DNA from: Lysobacteraceae bacterium P
GTDB lineage: Bacteria > Pseudomonadota > Gammaproteobacteria > Xanthomonadales > Xanthomonadaceae
Assembly (NCBI GenBank): GCA_005503055.1
Contig: SCOX01000001.1
Span: 186,001 to 250,000, forward strand
DNA: 64,000 nucleotides
Direction: 5' to 3'
The notes below the pieces were generated by a model. That model was not told the DNA's origin. It saw nothing but the letters and a program-made list of their open reading frames with translations, and ran no database searches. Positions 28,501-36,238 of this stretch are shown here, piece by piece. The stretch's first letter is position 1. Each line of letters starts with the position of its first letter. A program made the position numbers and the translations under genes.

Positions 28501-28664
28501 GCTTGGCGTTCTCGACGGTCGTCAGTCTGCTGTTCCTGCCGACGATCTACGCGATGCTCGACGACCTGCGCACCAACACGTCGCGCATGATCCGCAGGGC
28601 GCGCGGCAAGCAGGTGGAAGGCCCGACCGGCGGCGCAGCGATCACCGCGCTCTCGGTGGATTGA
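25554..28664 (+). CDS. RND efflux permease 2, altered proton relay
   Basis: A 1036-residue RND permease, 13 bases after permease 1 with GGAG before its ATG. It begins with the family motif MTIAELSIKRPVTAIMFF. In TM4 the acid pair reads Asp398-Asn399 (LVDNAVVV), and in TM10 the AcrB lysine is replaced by Asn911 (VVVNNGIV), so two of the three charged relay residues are missing. A run of eight glycines lies near residues 639-647 in the second periplasmic loop. One adaptor with two unlike permeases recalls MdtABC, where the permeases form a mixed trimer; this is inference. Confidence 0.93.
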   Translation: MTIAELSIKRPVTAIMFFVSLFVIGLIAAIRLPLEAFPEVSPPFIFVQLPYTGSTPEEVERTILRPVEEAVSTMTGIKRMDANARSDGAEIFMQFSDWDRDVAIAASEARERIDAIRDDLPEDLQRFNVFKFSTTDEPVLRVRLASKSDLTGSYDMIEREFKRRIERIPGVARVDVTGAAPNEVEIAIDPDRLTAHNLGLNELNERLKAVNFSISAGQIDDGGKRLRVQPVGEIADLQQLRDLVINNAGVRLGDIAQVRLKPQRMNYGRRLDGRPAIGLDIFKERNANLVDVSSKALAEVEAIRKQPELSDIRIIIIDNQGDNVTKSLLELAEAGGIGLLLSIAVLFFFLRHWPSTLMVTLAIPICFVMTLGFMYFTGVTLNILSMMGLLLAVGMLVDNAVVVVESIYQERERMPDQPVMASILGTKHVAIALSAGTLCHCIVFLPNLFGERNFLSIYLSQIAITISVSLLASWLVAVSLIPMISARLKTPPAVRSDRGVIPRMQKRYAKFLRWTLEHRGKSVLGILLIIAVSIVPFNLTKKNMFGGDDGTETNIFYQWKGAYTKEQMSDEILKVEKFLDTNRKKYNITQIYSYYSEQGWGGTRITFDVAKISESKGIIEQLRKDLPKSARANIGIGNQGGGGGGGGPGQNVQVQLVGDSTETLVELANDIVPILAKRKELRDVRVDIGDQNSELSVRVDRERAASFGFSAQEVASFVGLALRGAPLREFRRGETEVPVWVRFAGAEDFGMKDVASFTVRAPDGRTVPLLAMVEVAVKPSATQIQRANRQTTVAIQANLGDKITVPEARKAMEEVLKSVAFPAGYNFTFESGAFEDEAEAQQQMMFNLLIALIMIYVVMAAVFESLLFPSAIMTGVLFSVFGVFWLFWLTGTEFNIMAFIGILVLMGVVVNNGIVMIEHINNLRRRGLSRTDALVEGSKERLRPILMTMGTAILAMVPISLTQTQIGGDGPAYYPMARAIAGGLAFSTVVSLLFLPTIYAMLDDLRTNTSRMIRRARGKQVEGPTGGAAITALSVD

Positions 28665-28684
28665 GCCAGGCGCCGCGGAGAGCT

Positions 28685-28785
28685 GTCATCCCCGCGAAGG
28701 CGGGGATCCAGGCCGCGGCGCCCACTCTGTCTTGCGGAGGGCGCGACGGTACTGGCTGGTGGATTCCCGCCTTCGCGGGAAGGAC
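28685..28785. repeat. Inverted pair of GTCATCCCCGCGAAGG-type palindromes
   Basis: Two hairpins in opposite orientation: the first an 8-bp stem (28688-28695 with 28700-28707, loop GAAG), the second a 7-bp stem (28764-28770 with 28775-28781, loop CTTC). The second is the reverse complement of the first type. The same doublet recurs at 61615-61713. This is the structure of a REP/BIME-like element, placed after the last gene of the efflux operon. Confidence 0.8.
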
Positions 28786-28793
28786 AGCAAGCA

Positions 28794-28825
28794 AAAAGGG
28801 CCGAAGCTTCTGCTTCGGCCCTTTT
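28794..28825. terminator. Bidirectional terminator, efflux operon and TraB gene
   Basis: A perfect 14-bp stem (28794-28807 with 28812-28825) with loop TTCT, with A residues on one side and T residues on the other, so it can end transcription from both strands. It lies between two convergent units. Confidence 0.92.
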
Positions 28826-28850
28826 CGTTTCGACACGGACAGCGTCGTAG

Positions 28851-30056
28851 TCAGCCCAGCAGGCGCCCGCCGATGCGGAACACGCCGACCCAGGCGCCGA
28901 TGGCCGAACCCAGGTTCGTCAGCAGGAAGGTCACCAGCACGCGCGCGACGCGGTTGCGGTACCAGCCGCGCACGCTCTGCACGTCGTCGCGCAGCGACAT
29001 GAAGTCGGCATAGGTCGGCTTGCGGATGCGCGCTTCGGTGAGCGCGCTGAAGGTGCCGGTCGGCACGCCCAGACGGAACGGCTTGAGCGGTGCGAACACC
29101 GCCGCGGTCAGGATGCTCAACGGATGCGCCGTCGCCAGCGCGCAACCGACGGCAGCGAAGCCGGCGGTGCAGGCGACCCATTGCAGCAGCAGGTCGGCGC
29201 CCATCGCGAAACCACCACGCCAGATGCCCACGCCGATGCCGGCGGCGATCAGCGCCACGACGACGATGCCGAGCCACGGCGTGCGACCCTTCTTGTGCAC
29301 GGTTTCCAGTTCGGTGCGGATCGCCTCGGGATCGCGCGTCTCCTCGCGCAGATGCCGTGCGAGCCCCTGCAGATGACCGGCGCCGACCACCGCCAGCACT
29401 TCGCGTGCGTCGCCATGGCTTTCGCGAAGGCGCGCGGCCATGTAGCGGTCGCGCTCGGCGATGACGGCTTCATAGAGTTCCGGACTGTCGCTGGCGAATT
29501 CACTGAAGCTCGATTCGAGCATGTCGCCTTGCTTGAGCTTCTCGATGTCCGCTTCGCCTACTTCCTCGTTGACGAACAGCGCCGTCACCAGCCCCGAGCC
29601 CAGCTTGATGCGGCCCCAGAATCCCAGCCCCGCGCTCGCGCGCCGGAAGGTCAGGCCCACGTCGCGGTCGATCAGATGCACGGGCAGGTCGCGCTGGCGC
29701 GCTTCCAGCACGGCGCGCTTGAGTTCGGCGCCGGGCTCGATGCCCAGCTGCTCGGCGAGGCGCCGCTGATACGCGGCCAGGGCGAGATTGGCGGCGAACA
29801 GCGCGGTTTTGCCCTTGCGGATGACCTCGACCAAATCCATGCGCGCCATCGCATCCGGATCGGTCAGTGCCTGCAGGCGCTGCGGATCGAGCTCGACCGC
29901 CACCGCGTCGAAGGCGCCGCTGCCGATGGCATCGCGCACCGCTTCCACGCTCGCCAGCGAGACGTGCGCGGTGCCGAGGAGGGTGTAACGCACGCCGTCG
30001 CGTTCGACGATCGCGTGCGGCTGGTGTTCGAGCAGCGCCTGCAGGGACTCAGACAT
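28851..30056 (-). CDS. TraB/PrgY family membrane protein
   Basis: A 401-residue protein of the TraB/PrgY/GumN superfamily. The N-terminal domain shows GTAHVS (residues 28-33), VAVELDPQRLQAL, DLPVHLIDRDVGLTFRR and VVGAGHLQGL; these His, Glu and Asp residues are the suspected metal or catalytic site. The C-terminal third is membrane-embedded with several helices (WLGIVVVALIAAGIGVGIW, VACTAGFAAVGCALATAHPLSILTAAVFAP). In enterococci PrgY limits pheromone activity; in other bacteria the role is unknown. Start ATG at 30056; the frame is open to 30194. It ends at the shared terminator. Confidence 0.87.
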   Translation of the reverse strand: MSESLQALLEHQPHAIVERDGVRYTLLGTAHVSLASVEAVRDAIGSGAFDAVAVELDPQRLQALTDPDAMARMDLVEVIRKGKTALFAANLALAAYQRRLAEQLGIEPGAELKRAVLEARQRDLPVHLIDRDVGLTFRRASAGLGFWGRIKLGSGLVTALFVNEEVGEADIEKLKQGDMLESSFSEFASDSPELYEAVIAERDRYMAARLRESHGDAREVLAVVGAGHLQGLARHLREETRDPEAIRTELETVHKKGRTPWLGIVVVALIAAGIGVGIWRGGFAMGADLLLQWVACTAGFAAVGCALATAHPLSILTAAVFAPLKPFRLGVPTGTFSALTEARIRKPTYADFMSLRDDVQSVRGWYRNRVARVLVTFLLTNLGSAIGAWVGVFRIGGRLLG

Positions 30057-30124
30057 CGAACCGCCCGGCGGAGAAGGTGGAAGGCGTGGTGGCGAAAGGC
30101 ATGGTTTTGGCTGTCCTGCAGCAA

Positions 30125-30146
30125 GACGGCGCCCGAAGGCGCCGTC
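30125..30146 (-). terminator. Weak terminator hairpin after the hydrolase gene
   Basis: A 9-bp stem (30125-30133 with 30138-30146, loop CGAA) lies 60 bases beyond the stop of the alpha/beta hydrolase and before the TraB start. No U tract follows, so it may only stabilise the 3' end. Confidence 0.45.
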
Positions 30147-30206
30147 GTGGAAATCGGTTGCAGGCAGCTTAGGGCCTGATCCGGGGCGGGGCAATGAACG
30201 TGGGTC

Positions 30207-31133
30207 TCAGGCCACGCCGAAGGGCAGGTTCGGACTGGACACCAGCCGGTCGCCCACCGTTTCGCCGCGCAGGAAGCGCATCACGGCGGTAATCACCGTC
30301 TCGTCTTCGAGCACGCGCCGATGGCCGAGGCCGCGCGTGGTCATCAGCCGCGAGTCGGGCCAGTAGCGTGCATAGCGTTCCCCTTCGGACCAGGGCACGT
30401 CGCGATCTTCCAGGTCGTGGACGATCAGCGCCGGCCGGCCGATCAGCGGCGCGGTGTGGTGGGCCTGCTGTTCGTCGAAGGTGATACCGATGCGGCTTTC
30501 GAAGAACGCGAACATCCGCTGGCACAGGTTGCGACCGATCCAGAGCAGGTCGGCGAAGCGCTGCACGGCGTCCACCGGATCGGCTGCGGGTGCGATCAGC
30601 ACCGCGCGCTCGGCCTGCAGCCCGCGGGCGAGCGCGTTGGCCGTCGCCGCACCGCCGAGCGAATGGCCGATCACCACGGCGGCGGGCCCGAAATGCGCAC
30701 CGACAGCGAGCAGATGCCGTGTAAAGCAGGGCAGCGTCGCCAGCTGGCCGGGGCTGCGACCATGGGCGGGCTGATCGAAGGCGACGACCGCATAGCCGGC
30801 CTGGCGCAGGCGCGGCAACCACGCGGCGATGCGCGTGCCATGGCTCGACCAGCCGTGAGCGAACAGTACGTAGGGCTGGCGGTTCGGATCGCCCCAGACG
30901 TACGCGGTGACGTTGTGGTCGTCGACGGCGATGACGTCTTCGCGGGCGCCGAACGTAGGCGCCGCCAGCGCACGGCTGCGCGAGGAAGCAAGCGGGGTGC
31001 AGAAGACGCGAGCCGCGCGCTCCAAGGTTGCCCTCGGTGCGATCTGGCTGCCAATGGCGAACCACAGGCGCAGGCCATACAGGCCGAAGAGCTTACGAAC
31101 GGTCGTGCTAATTTTGGAGATGAGCGGGTACAC
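30207..31133 (-). CDS. Alpha/beta hydrolase in a TetR operon
   Basis: A 308-residue alpha/beta-hydrolase-fold protein. The oxyanion region AHGWSSHG is near residues 92-99, the nucleophile elbow GHSLGG gives Ser158, and an Asp (DLEDRDVPW) and a late His (RGLGHRR) complete a probable triad. The start is a GTG at 31133, with GGAGGG 6 bases upstream; longer frames lack such a site. It follows the TetR gene by 22 bases on the same strand, so the regulator probably controls it. The substrate is unknown. A hydrophobic N-terminus may associate with the membrane. Confidence 0.86.
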   Translation of the reverse strand: MYPLISKISTTVRKLFGLYGLRLWFAIGSQIAPRATLERAARVFCTPLASSRSRALAAPTFGAREDVIAVDDHNVTAYVWGDPNRQPYVLFAHGWSSHGTRIAAWLPRLRQAGYAVVAFDQPAHGRSPGQLATLPCFTRHLLAVGAHFGPAAVVIGHSLGGAATANALARGLQAERAVLIAPAADPVDAVQRFADLLWIGRNLCQRMFAFFESRIGITFDEQQAHHTAPLIGRPALIVHDLEDRDVPWSEGERYARYWPDSRLMTTRGLGHRRVLEDETVITAVMRFLRGETVGDRLVSSPNLPFGVA

Positions 31134-31155
31134 GGGATTCCCTCCGTGGTTGGAG

Positions 31156-31764
31156 TCAGGCGTGGGGGGCGTAGGAGCGGAACAACCGCTCCAGGGCACG
31201 ACGGCCGCGATCGGCGGCCAGGTCGAAACCGAACAGGCCGGCGTCGTGGTGGACGATCAGCGCGAGGCTGTACAACTCGAAGGCCATCTGGTCGGGATCG
31301 GTGTCGGCGGCCAGCTCGCCGGTGCCGATCGCCAGGCTGACGCCGCGTGCCACTTCCTGGCGCCAGCGGCGTTCGTGCTGGACCAGCCGGTCGCGGAGCG
31401 GGCCGGGGCGGTCGTCGTATTCGCTGGCGGCACTGAGCAGCAGGCAGCTGCCTTCGGACTGTCGGACCCAGTCGTACCAGGCTTCAAGCACGGCGCGGAC
31501 ACGGGCGAGGCCGCGCGGTTGCTTCAGCGCCGGACGCAGGACGAAGTCGACGAAACGCTCGCCGGCCTCGTCGAGGACCGCCATCTGCAGCTCCTCCCGC
31601 GAGCCGAAATGGGCGAATACACCGCTCTTCGACATGCCGACGGCCTGGGCGAGGGGGCCGATCGAGAGGCCTTCCAGGCCCGCCGCGCAGGCGATCCCGT
31701 AGGCCCGGTCGATGATGGCCTCCCGGGTGGCGGCGCCTTTGCTGGTGGCGGTCAATACGGTCAT
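31156..31764 (-). CDS. TetR family transcriptional regulator
   Basis: A 202-residue TetR-type repressor. The N-terminal helix-turn-helix reads LSIGPLAQAVGMSKSGVFAHFGSREEL (about residues 33-59), and the C-terminal ligand domain is typical in length. The start is the ATG at 31764; a TATTTT -10-like hexamer ends 7 bases before it on the minus strand, so the mRNA may be leaderless. It heads an operon with the hydrolase. A perfect 6-bp-arm inverted repeat just upstream is a candidate autoregulatory operator. Confidence 0.9.
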   Translation of the reverse strand: MTVLTATSKGAATREAIIDRAYGIACAAGLEGLSIGPLAQAVGMSKSGVFAHFGSREELQMAVLDEAGERFVDFVLRPALKQPRGLARVRAVLEAWYDWVRQSEGSCLLLSAASEYDDRPGPLRDRLVQHERRWRQEVARGVSLAIGTGELAADTDPDQMAFELYSLALIVHHDAGLFGFDLAADRGRRALERLFRSYAPHA

Positions 31765-31798
31765 GCGGCTAAAAATAGCACGGACGTTCGTTTTATTT

Positions 31799-31815
31799 CG
31801 ACCGTTCGTCGGTCG
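31799..31815. promoter_or_regulatory. Candidate TetR operator
   Basis: CGACCG-TTCGT-CGGTCG is a perfect inverted repeat with 6-base arms and a 5-base centre, located 35-51 bases upstream of the TetR start, around the expected -35 region. TetR proteins commonly bind such palindromes in their own promoters. It also lies close behind the 3' end of the GNAT gene, which reads into it from the other side only on paper, as both are on the minus strand. Confidence 0.5.
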
Positions 31816-31828
31816 AACGCAGGAGGGT

Positions 31829-32389
31829 TCAGTCCAGGTCGGCCGCGTCGCCCGGTCCCAGCGCCAGCTGCATCTGCACCGTGTCCAGCCAGCGCCCGTG
31901 CTTGCGCCCCAGCCCCTGGAACACCCCGACCGTGCGGAAACCCAGCCGCTCGTGCAGGGCGATCGAGGCGACATTGGTGATATCGCCCACGACGGCGATC
32001 ATCTGGCGCAGCCCGAGCGCGGTGCAGTCCTGGATCAAGCGCTCCAGCAGCGCCCGGCCAACGCCGCGACCGATGTGGTCGGGATGCACGTAGACGGTGT
32101 CCTCAACGGTCCAGCGATAGCCCTCCCGCGTGCGATAGCCGCTCGCATAGGCGTAGCCGGCAAAGGCGCCACTCACTTCGGCGACGAGGTACGGATACCC
32201 CTGCGCGACGATGGCCTGCCAGCGCAGTGTCATTTCCTCTTCGCCCGGCTCGACGTACTCGTAGGTCGCAACGTGGTCGCGCACTTCCTGGGCGTAGAGG
32301 GCGGTGATCGCCGCCAGGTCGCTGGCGACCGCGGTGCGGATCCGCACGTCGGCCGGCGGGGCGGAGGGTTGGATGGACGTCGTAGGCAT
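31829..32389 (-). CDS. GNAT N-acetyltransferase, phosphinothricin-type
   Basis: A 186-residue acetyltransferase of the GNAT superfamily closest in look to the phosphinothricin/methionine-sulfoximine acetyltransferases: IRTAVASDLAAITALYAQEVRDHVATYE...PYLVAEVSGAFAGYAYASGYRTREGYRWTVEDTVYVHPDHIGRGVGRALLERLI. The acetyl-CoA loop HPDHIGRGVGRAL is at residues 102-114. These enzymes acetylate amino-acid analogues in the cytoplasm; the true substrate is unknown. ATG at 32389 chosen, as upstream frame lies in the next gene. It follows the NmrA-like gene by 37 bases and may be in one operon with it. Confidence 0.85.
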   Translation of the reverse strand: MPTTSIQPSAPPADVRIRTAVASDLAAITALYAQEVRDHVATYEYVEPGEEEMTLRWQAIVAQGYPYLVAEVSGAFAGYAYASGYRTREGYRWTVEDTVYVHPDHIGRGVGRALLERLIQDCTALGLRQMIAVVGDITNVASIALHERLGFRTVGVFQGLGRKHGRWLDTVQMQLALGPGDAADLD

Positions 32390-32426
32390 GCCGCCAGCGT
32401 AACCGCGCCGACGGACCTCGTGCGCC

Positions 32427-33281
32427 TCAACGCAGCATCGGGGCGATCTCGCGTGCGTAGTCGGCGAACCGGCGTGGCGCGCGACCGGTGACGCGCTCGA
32501 TATCGTCGGTGACCGGGCTGGCCTCGCCGCTGCGGAAGTAGCGCTCCAGATCGAGCAGGCGGTCGGCGATTTCGTCGGGCATGCCCATGTCCACCATGCC
32601 GTAGCGCAATTCGTTCGGCGGCAGGTCGACGTGGGTGATGGTGTGGCCGACGGCGCTCGACAGCGTTTCGGCGAGTTCGTCGTAACTGAACGCATCCGGG
32701 CCGGTCAGCGTGTAGGCGTGGCCCGCGTGTTCGGGGCGAAGCAGGGCCTGCACCGCGACCGCCGCGATGTCGCGCACGTCGACATGACTGATCCGCGCCT
32801 CGCCGCTGGCGCTGTAGAACGCCGACTCCGCGCGGATCGTCGGGCTCATGAAGGTCAGGACGTTCTGCATGAAGCTGTTGGGGCGCAGGAAGGTCCACAT
32901 CATGCCGCTGGCTTCGATCGCCTGTTCCACCGGTCGGTGCACGCGGGCCAGGCTGTAGTCCTCCTTCTGTGCCCCGATCACCGACTGCTTGACGATGTGG
33001 CGCACGCCGGCCGACCGGGCCGCGTCCACCGCGGCCAGCTCCAATTCCGTCTGATCGATGGCGTTATGTCCGAGCAGGAACAGCGAAGGGCAGCCAGCGA
33101 ATGCTTCGCGCAGCGAATGCGGGTCGTCGAAGTCGATGAGCGCGGCGTCGATTCCCTGGGTGCGTGCCGCGTCGACCTTGTCGGCGGAGTGGAAGGCCGC
33201 GCGGACGGGAGCTCCCGCGGCGCGCATTTGCGCCAGCACTTCACTGCCAAGCGTGCCGCCTGCGCCGGTGATGCAAATCAT
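32427..33281 (-). CDS. NmrA/SDR-type NAD(P)-binding reductase
   Basis: A 284-residue atypical short-chain dehydrogenase. The Rossmann motif GAGGTLG is at residues 6-12 and the pattern LFLLGHNAIDQTELELAAVDAARSAGVRHIVKQSVIGA...RVHRPVEQAIEASGMMWTFLRPNSFMQN is that of NmrA-like proteins and quinone oxidoreductase 2 (QorB). It should bind NADPH or act as an NAD(P)H sensor. The start at 33281 gives the usual short N-terminus. Neighbours give no clue to its substrate. Confidence 0.85.
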   Translation of the reverse strand: MICITGAGGTLGSEVLAQMRAAGAPVRAAFHSADKVDAARTQGIDAALIDFDDPHSLREAFAGCPSLFLLGHNAIDQTELELAAVDAARSAGVRHIVKQSVIGAQKEDYSLARVHRPVEQAIEASGMMWTFLRPNSFMQNVLTFMSPTIRAESAFYSASGEARISHVDVRDIAAVAVQALLRPEHAGHAYTLTGPDAFSYDELAETLSSAVGHTITHVDLPPNELRYGMVDMGMPDEIADRLLDLERYFRSGEASPVTDDIERVTGRAPRRFADYAREIAPMLR

Positions 33282-33361
33282 GCCGCCGCTCCCGTCAGGA
33301 ATGGAGCGGCGAAATTAGCGAGCGGCGGGTGACCGCCTCGTGCAGGCGGGGCGCGCGGGGA

Positions 33362-34249
<888 letters not shown>

Positions 34250-34369
34250 CTCGGTCCGGGAATCGTGTGTCGCGCGCACGGCGCGGGGCGGCCCGCAATT
34301 GTAGGCCGCGCGCATGACGCCGATGTAGCGCAGATGGAACGCAGCGGACGGCGGAGCCGTCCGGTGTGG

Positions 34370-35407
34370 TCAGGCGACGACGCCCTGCGGCAACTGCATC
34401 GTGATGCAGTGCAGGCTGCCGTTCTGCCAGATCAGCGAACGGCACGGCACCGGCACGATCTCGCGGCCTGGGAAGGCCTCGGCCAGCACGGCCTGCGCCT
34501 TCGCGTCGGCCTCGTCGCCGTACGCCGGCATCAACACGGCGCCGTTGACGATCAGGAAGTTGGCGTAGCTGGCGGCCAGGCGGCGGCCTTCGTCGACGAT
34601 GGGCTTCGCCCACGGCAGCGGGAACAGGCGGTAAGGCTGGCCGTCCTTCGTGCGCAGCGCGGCGATCTCCTCGCCCATCGCCTTGAGCTCGGCGTAGTGC
34701 GAGTCCGATGCGTCGTCGCAGGCCTGGAACACGATGGCATTGCCCGGCGCGAAGCGGGCGAGCGTATCGACGTGGGCGTCGGTGTCGTCGCCTTCCAGGT
34801 AACCGTGGTCGAGCCAGAGCACGCGGTCCTGACGCAGCCAGTCGGCGAGCTTGGTCGTCAGTTCCTCGCGCGAGGCCTCGGGATGGCGCTCGTGCAGGCA
34901 TTGCCAGGTGGTCAGCAGGGTGCCGTCGCCATCGGTGTCGATGGCGCCACCTTCCAATGCAAAATCAATTGGTTGGCGAGAACTCTTCGAGAAGATTCCC
35001 GCATCCGACAGGCGCTCGACGAGCAGGTCGTCCTGGCTGGCGTCGAACTTGCCGCCCCAGCCGGTGAAACGGAAATCCAGCAGGCGGAAGCCGTCGGCCT
35101 CGCGCAGCGTGATCGGCCCGGAGTCGCGCAGCCAGGTGTCGTCGTAGGGCGCCTCGATGAAGCGCACCTTCGCCATGTCGATCCGCGCCGAGGACAGGCG
35201 CGCACGCGCGTACGCCTCGACGTCGTCGTCCGCCACGCAAACGATCGCATCCTGGAAGCGGGTGATGGCCGCGACGAGGGCGATGTAGGTTTCCTCGACT
35301 TCGCCGAGCCGGTCGGCCCAGTCGGTGTCGGCGTTGGGCCAGGCGATCAGGACGGCCGACTGGGGTTCCCACTCGGCGGGAAGGCGTGCGTGTGCGGTTT
35401 GGTTCAT
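34370..35407 (-). CDS. aguA: Agmatine deiminase
   Basis: A 345-residue guanidino-modifying enzyme that converts agmatine to N-carbamoylputrescine and ammonia. Family blocks are PAEWEPQSAVLIAWPNADTDWA, the substrate-contacting YDDTWLRDSGPI, LEGGAIDTDGDGTLLTT, WLDHGYLEGDDTDAHVDTLARF, and the C-terminal catalytic Cys334 in GSLHCITMQLP. Upstream of aguB, with which it likely forms an operon. It begins a few bases after the small secreted protein gene (stop at 35412), so that gene may also belong to the transcript. Confidence 0.95.
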   Translation of the reverse strand: MNQTAHARLPAEWEPQSAVLIAWPNADTDWADRLGEVEETYIALVAAITRFQDAIVCVADDDVEAYARARLSSARIDMAKVRFIEAPYDDTWLRDSGPITLREADGFRLLDFRFTGWGGKFDASQDDLLVERLSDAGIFSKSSRQPIDFALEGGAIDTDGDGTLLTTWQCLHERHPEASREELTTKLADWLRQDRVLWLDHGYLEGDDTDAHVDTLARFAPGNAIVFQACDDASDSHYAELKAMGEEIAALRTKDGQPYRLFPLPWAKPIVDEGRRLAASYANFLIVNGAVLMPAYGDEADAKAQAVLAEAFPGREIVPVPCRSLIWQNGSLHCITMQLPQGVVA

Positions 35408-35411
35408 AGCC

Positions 35412-35741
35412 TCATCGGATGGGCGGCTTGGGCCCGACTTCCTCGGCGCTGGCCTTGTTGGCCACCACGTCGATCACCTTGCTCTTCTCGAAGTAGACGG
35501 TGAAGGACGGGTAGACCCAGCGGTTGATGGTCGGCCACTGACGCTTCTGTCCACCCTCGGCTTCCAGCTTCTGCGACGGTGCGCCGTAGCTGGCTTCCAC
35601 CTGCGCCATGGACTGGCCACGGGCAGGCAGAGTCGCCTGGTTTTCTTCCTGGACGCGCTCGACCAGCAGGGTGTCGGCCGAGGCGACACCGGACAGGGCG
35701 AGCACAGCGAACAGCGGAACGGCGGCGATGCGATGCTTCAT
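35412..35741 (-). CDS. Small secreted protein, SmpA/OmlA-like
   Basis: A 109-residue periplasmic protein with a signal peptide (residues 1-22, ending GVASA-D). The mature part, RGQSMAQVEASYGAPSQKLEAEGGQKRQWPTINRWVYPSFTVYFEKSKVIDVV, has the look of a SmpA/OmlA (BamE-type) fold: a short G-x-S-xx-QV-xxx-G-x-P helix followed by strands. It lacks the lipobox of BamE. Function unknown. Start ATG at 35741 rather than further upstream because the signal peptide begins there. Confidence 0.8.
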   Translation of the reverse strand: MKHRIAAVPLFAVLALSGVASADTLLVERVQEENQATLPARGQSMAQVEASYGAPSQKLEAEGGQKRQWPTINRWVYPSFTVYFEKSKVIDVVANKASAEEVGPKPPIR

Positions 35742-35870
35742 GACGAGCCCCCTAGGCCCCCTGGTTAGTGCGGGATTGTACGCACAACCCCTGATGGCCC
35801 GGCAGCGCGCGGCCGTCACGTTTTGGAGGTTTGGGCCGAGCGGCGTGAGCCGTTCTTCGCACGGGGACGC

Positions 35871-35901
35871 CACAAAGCAGAAGGCCGCCCGGGGGCGGCC
35901 T
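35871..35901 (-). terminator. Probable terminator of rpmJ
   Basis: An 8-bp stem AGGCCGCC/GGCGGCCT (35882-35889 with 35894-35901) lies 45 bases beyond the rpmJ stop on the minus strand; the following bases are only modestly U-rich. The gap 35742-35945 holds nothing else I recognise. Confidence 0.5.
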
Positions 35902-35945
35902 CCGCTTCGCGTTTCAGTCCGACGCCTGGGCGCCGGACGCATGGA

Positions 35946-36071
35946 TCAGCGCTGACGCGCCTTGAAACGCGGGTTCGACTTGCAGATCACGAAGACCTTG
36001 CCACGGCGGCGAACGACCTTGCAGTCGCGGTGACGGGCCTTCGCCGACTTCAGGGAGGACAGGACCTTCAT
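35946..36071 (-). CDS. rpmJ: 50S ribosomal protein L36, zinc-independent type
   Basis: A complete 41-residue L36, beginning [20 protein letters not shown] and ending FKARQR. It is the C-minus form: the CxxC and the Cys/His pair that bind zinc in ordinary L36 are not there; only two cysteines remain, at 17 and 30. The protein binds 23S rRNA in the large subunit. It stands alone, away from the S10/spc operons, and diverges from cmk. A clear promoter lies upstream on the minus strand. Confidence 0.95.
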   Translation of the reverse strand: MKVLSSLKSAKARHRDCKVVRRRGKVFVICKSNPRFKARQR

Positions 36072-36118
36072 GACAGACCTCGGCTACAGAATTGGGTGGA
36101 TACGGAACGAAGCCCGCG

Positions 36119-36148
36119 ATTCTAGCGGGTAATTCCCACGCGGATCAA
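36119..36148 (-). promoter_or_regulatory. Promoter of rpmJ
   Basis: On the minus strand TTGATC (-35, 36143-36148) and TAGAAT (-10, 36119-36124) are separated by 18 bases, giving a start near 36112 and a leader of about 41 bases. Confidence 0.6.
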
Positions 36149-36226
36149 GTGGTTGCCCAAACCTGCTCCTCGTCGCTCCGCTACGGGTCGACGGAGCGCC
36201 CGCGCGGAGGGGGCGAAGGTTGCACG

Positions 36227-36232
36227 CATAAT
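36227..36232 (+). promoter_or_regulatory. -10 element placed for a leaderless cmk mRNA
   Basis: CATAAT ends six bases before the cmk ATG at 36239, so transcription would start at or next to the first base of the start codon. The -35 region is poor. Confidence 0.4.
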
Positions 36233-36238
36233 GGGTGG

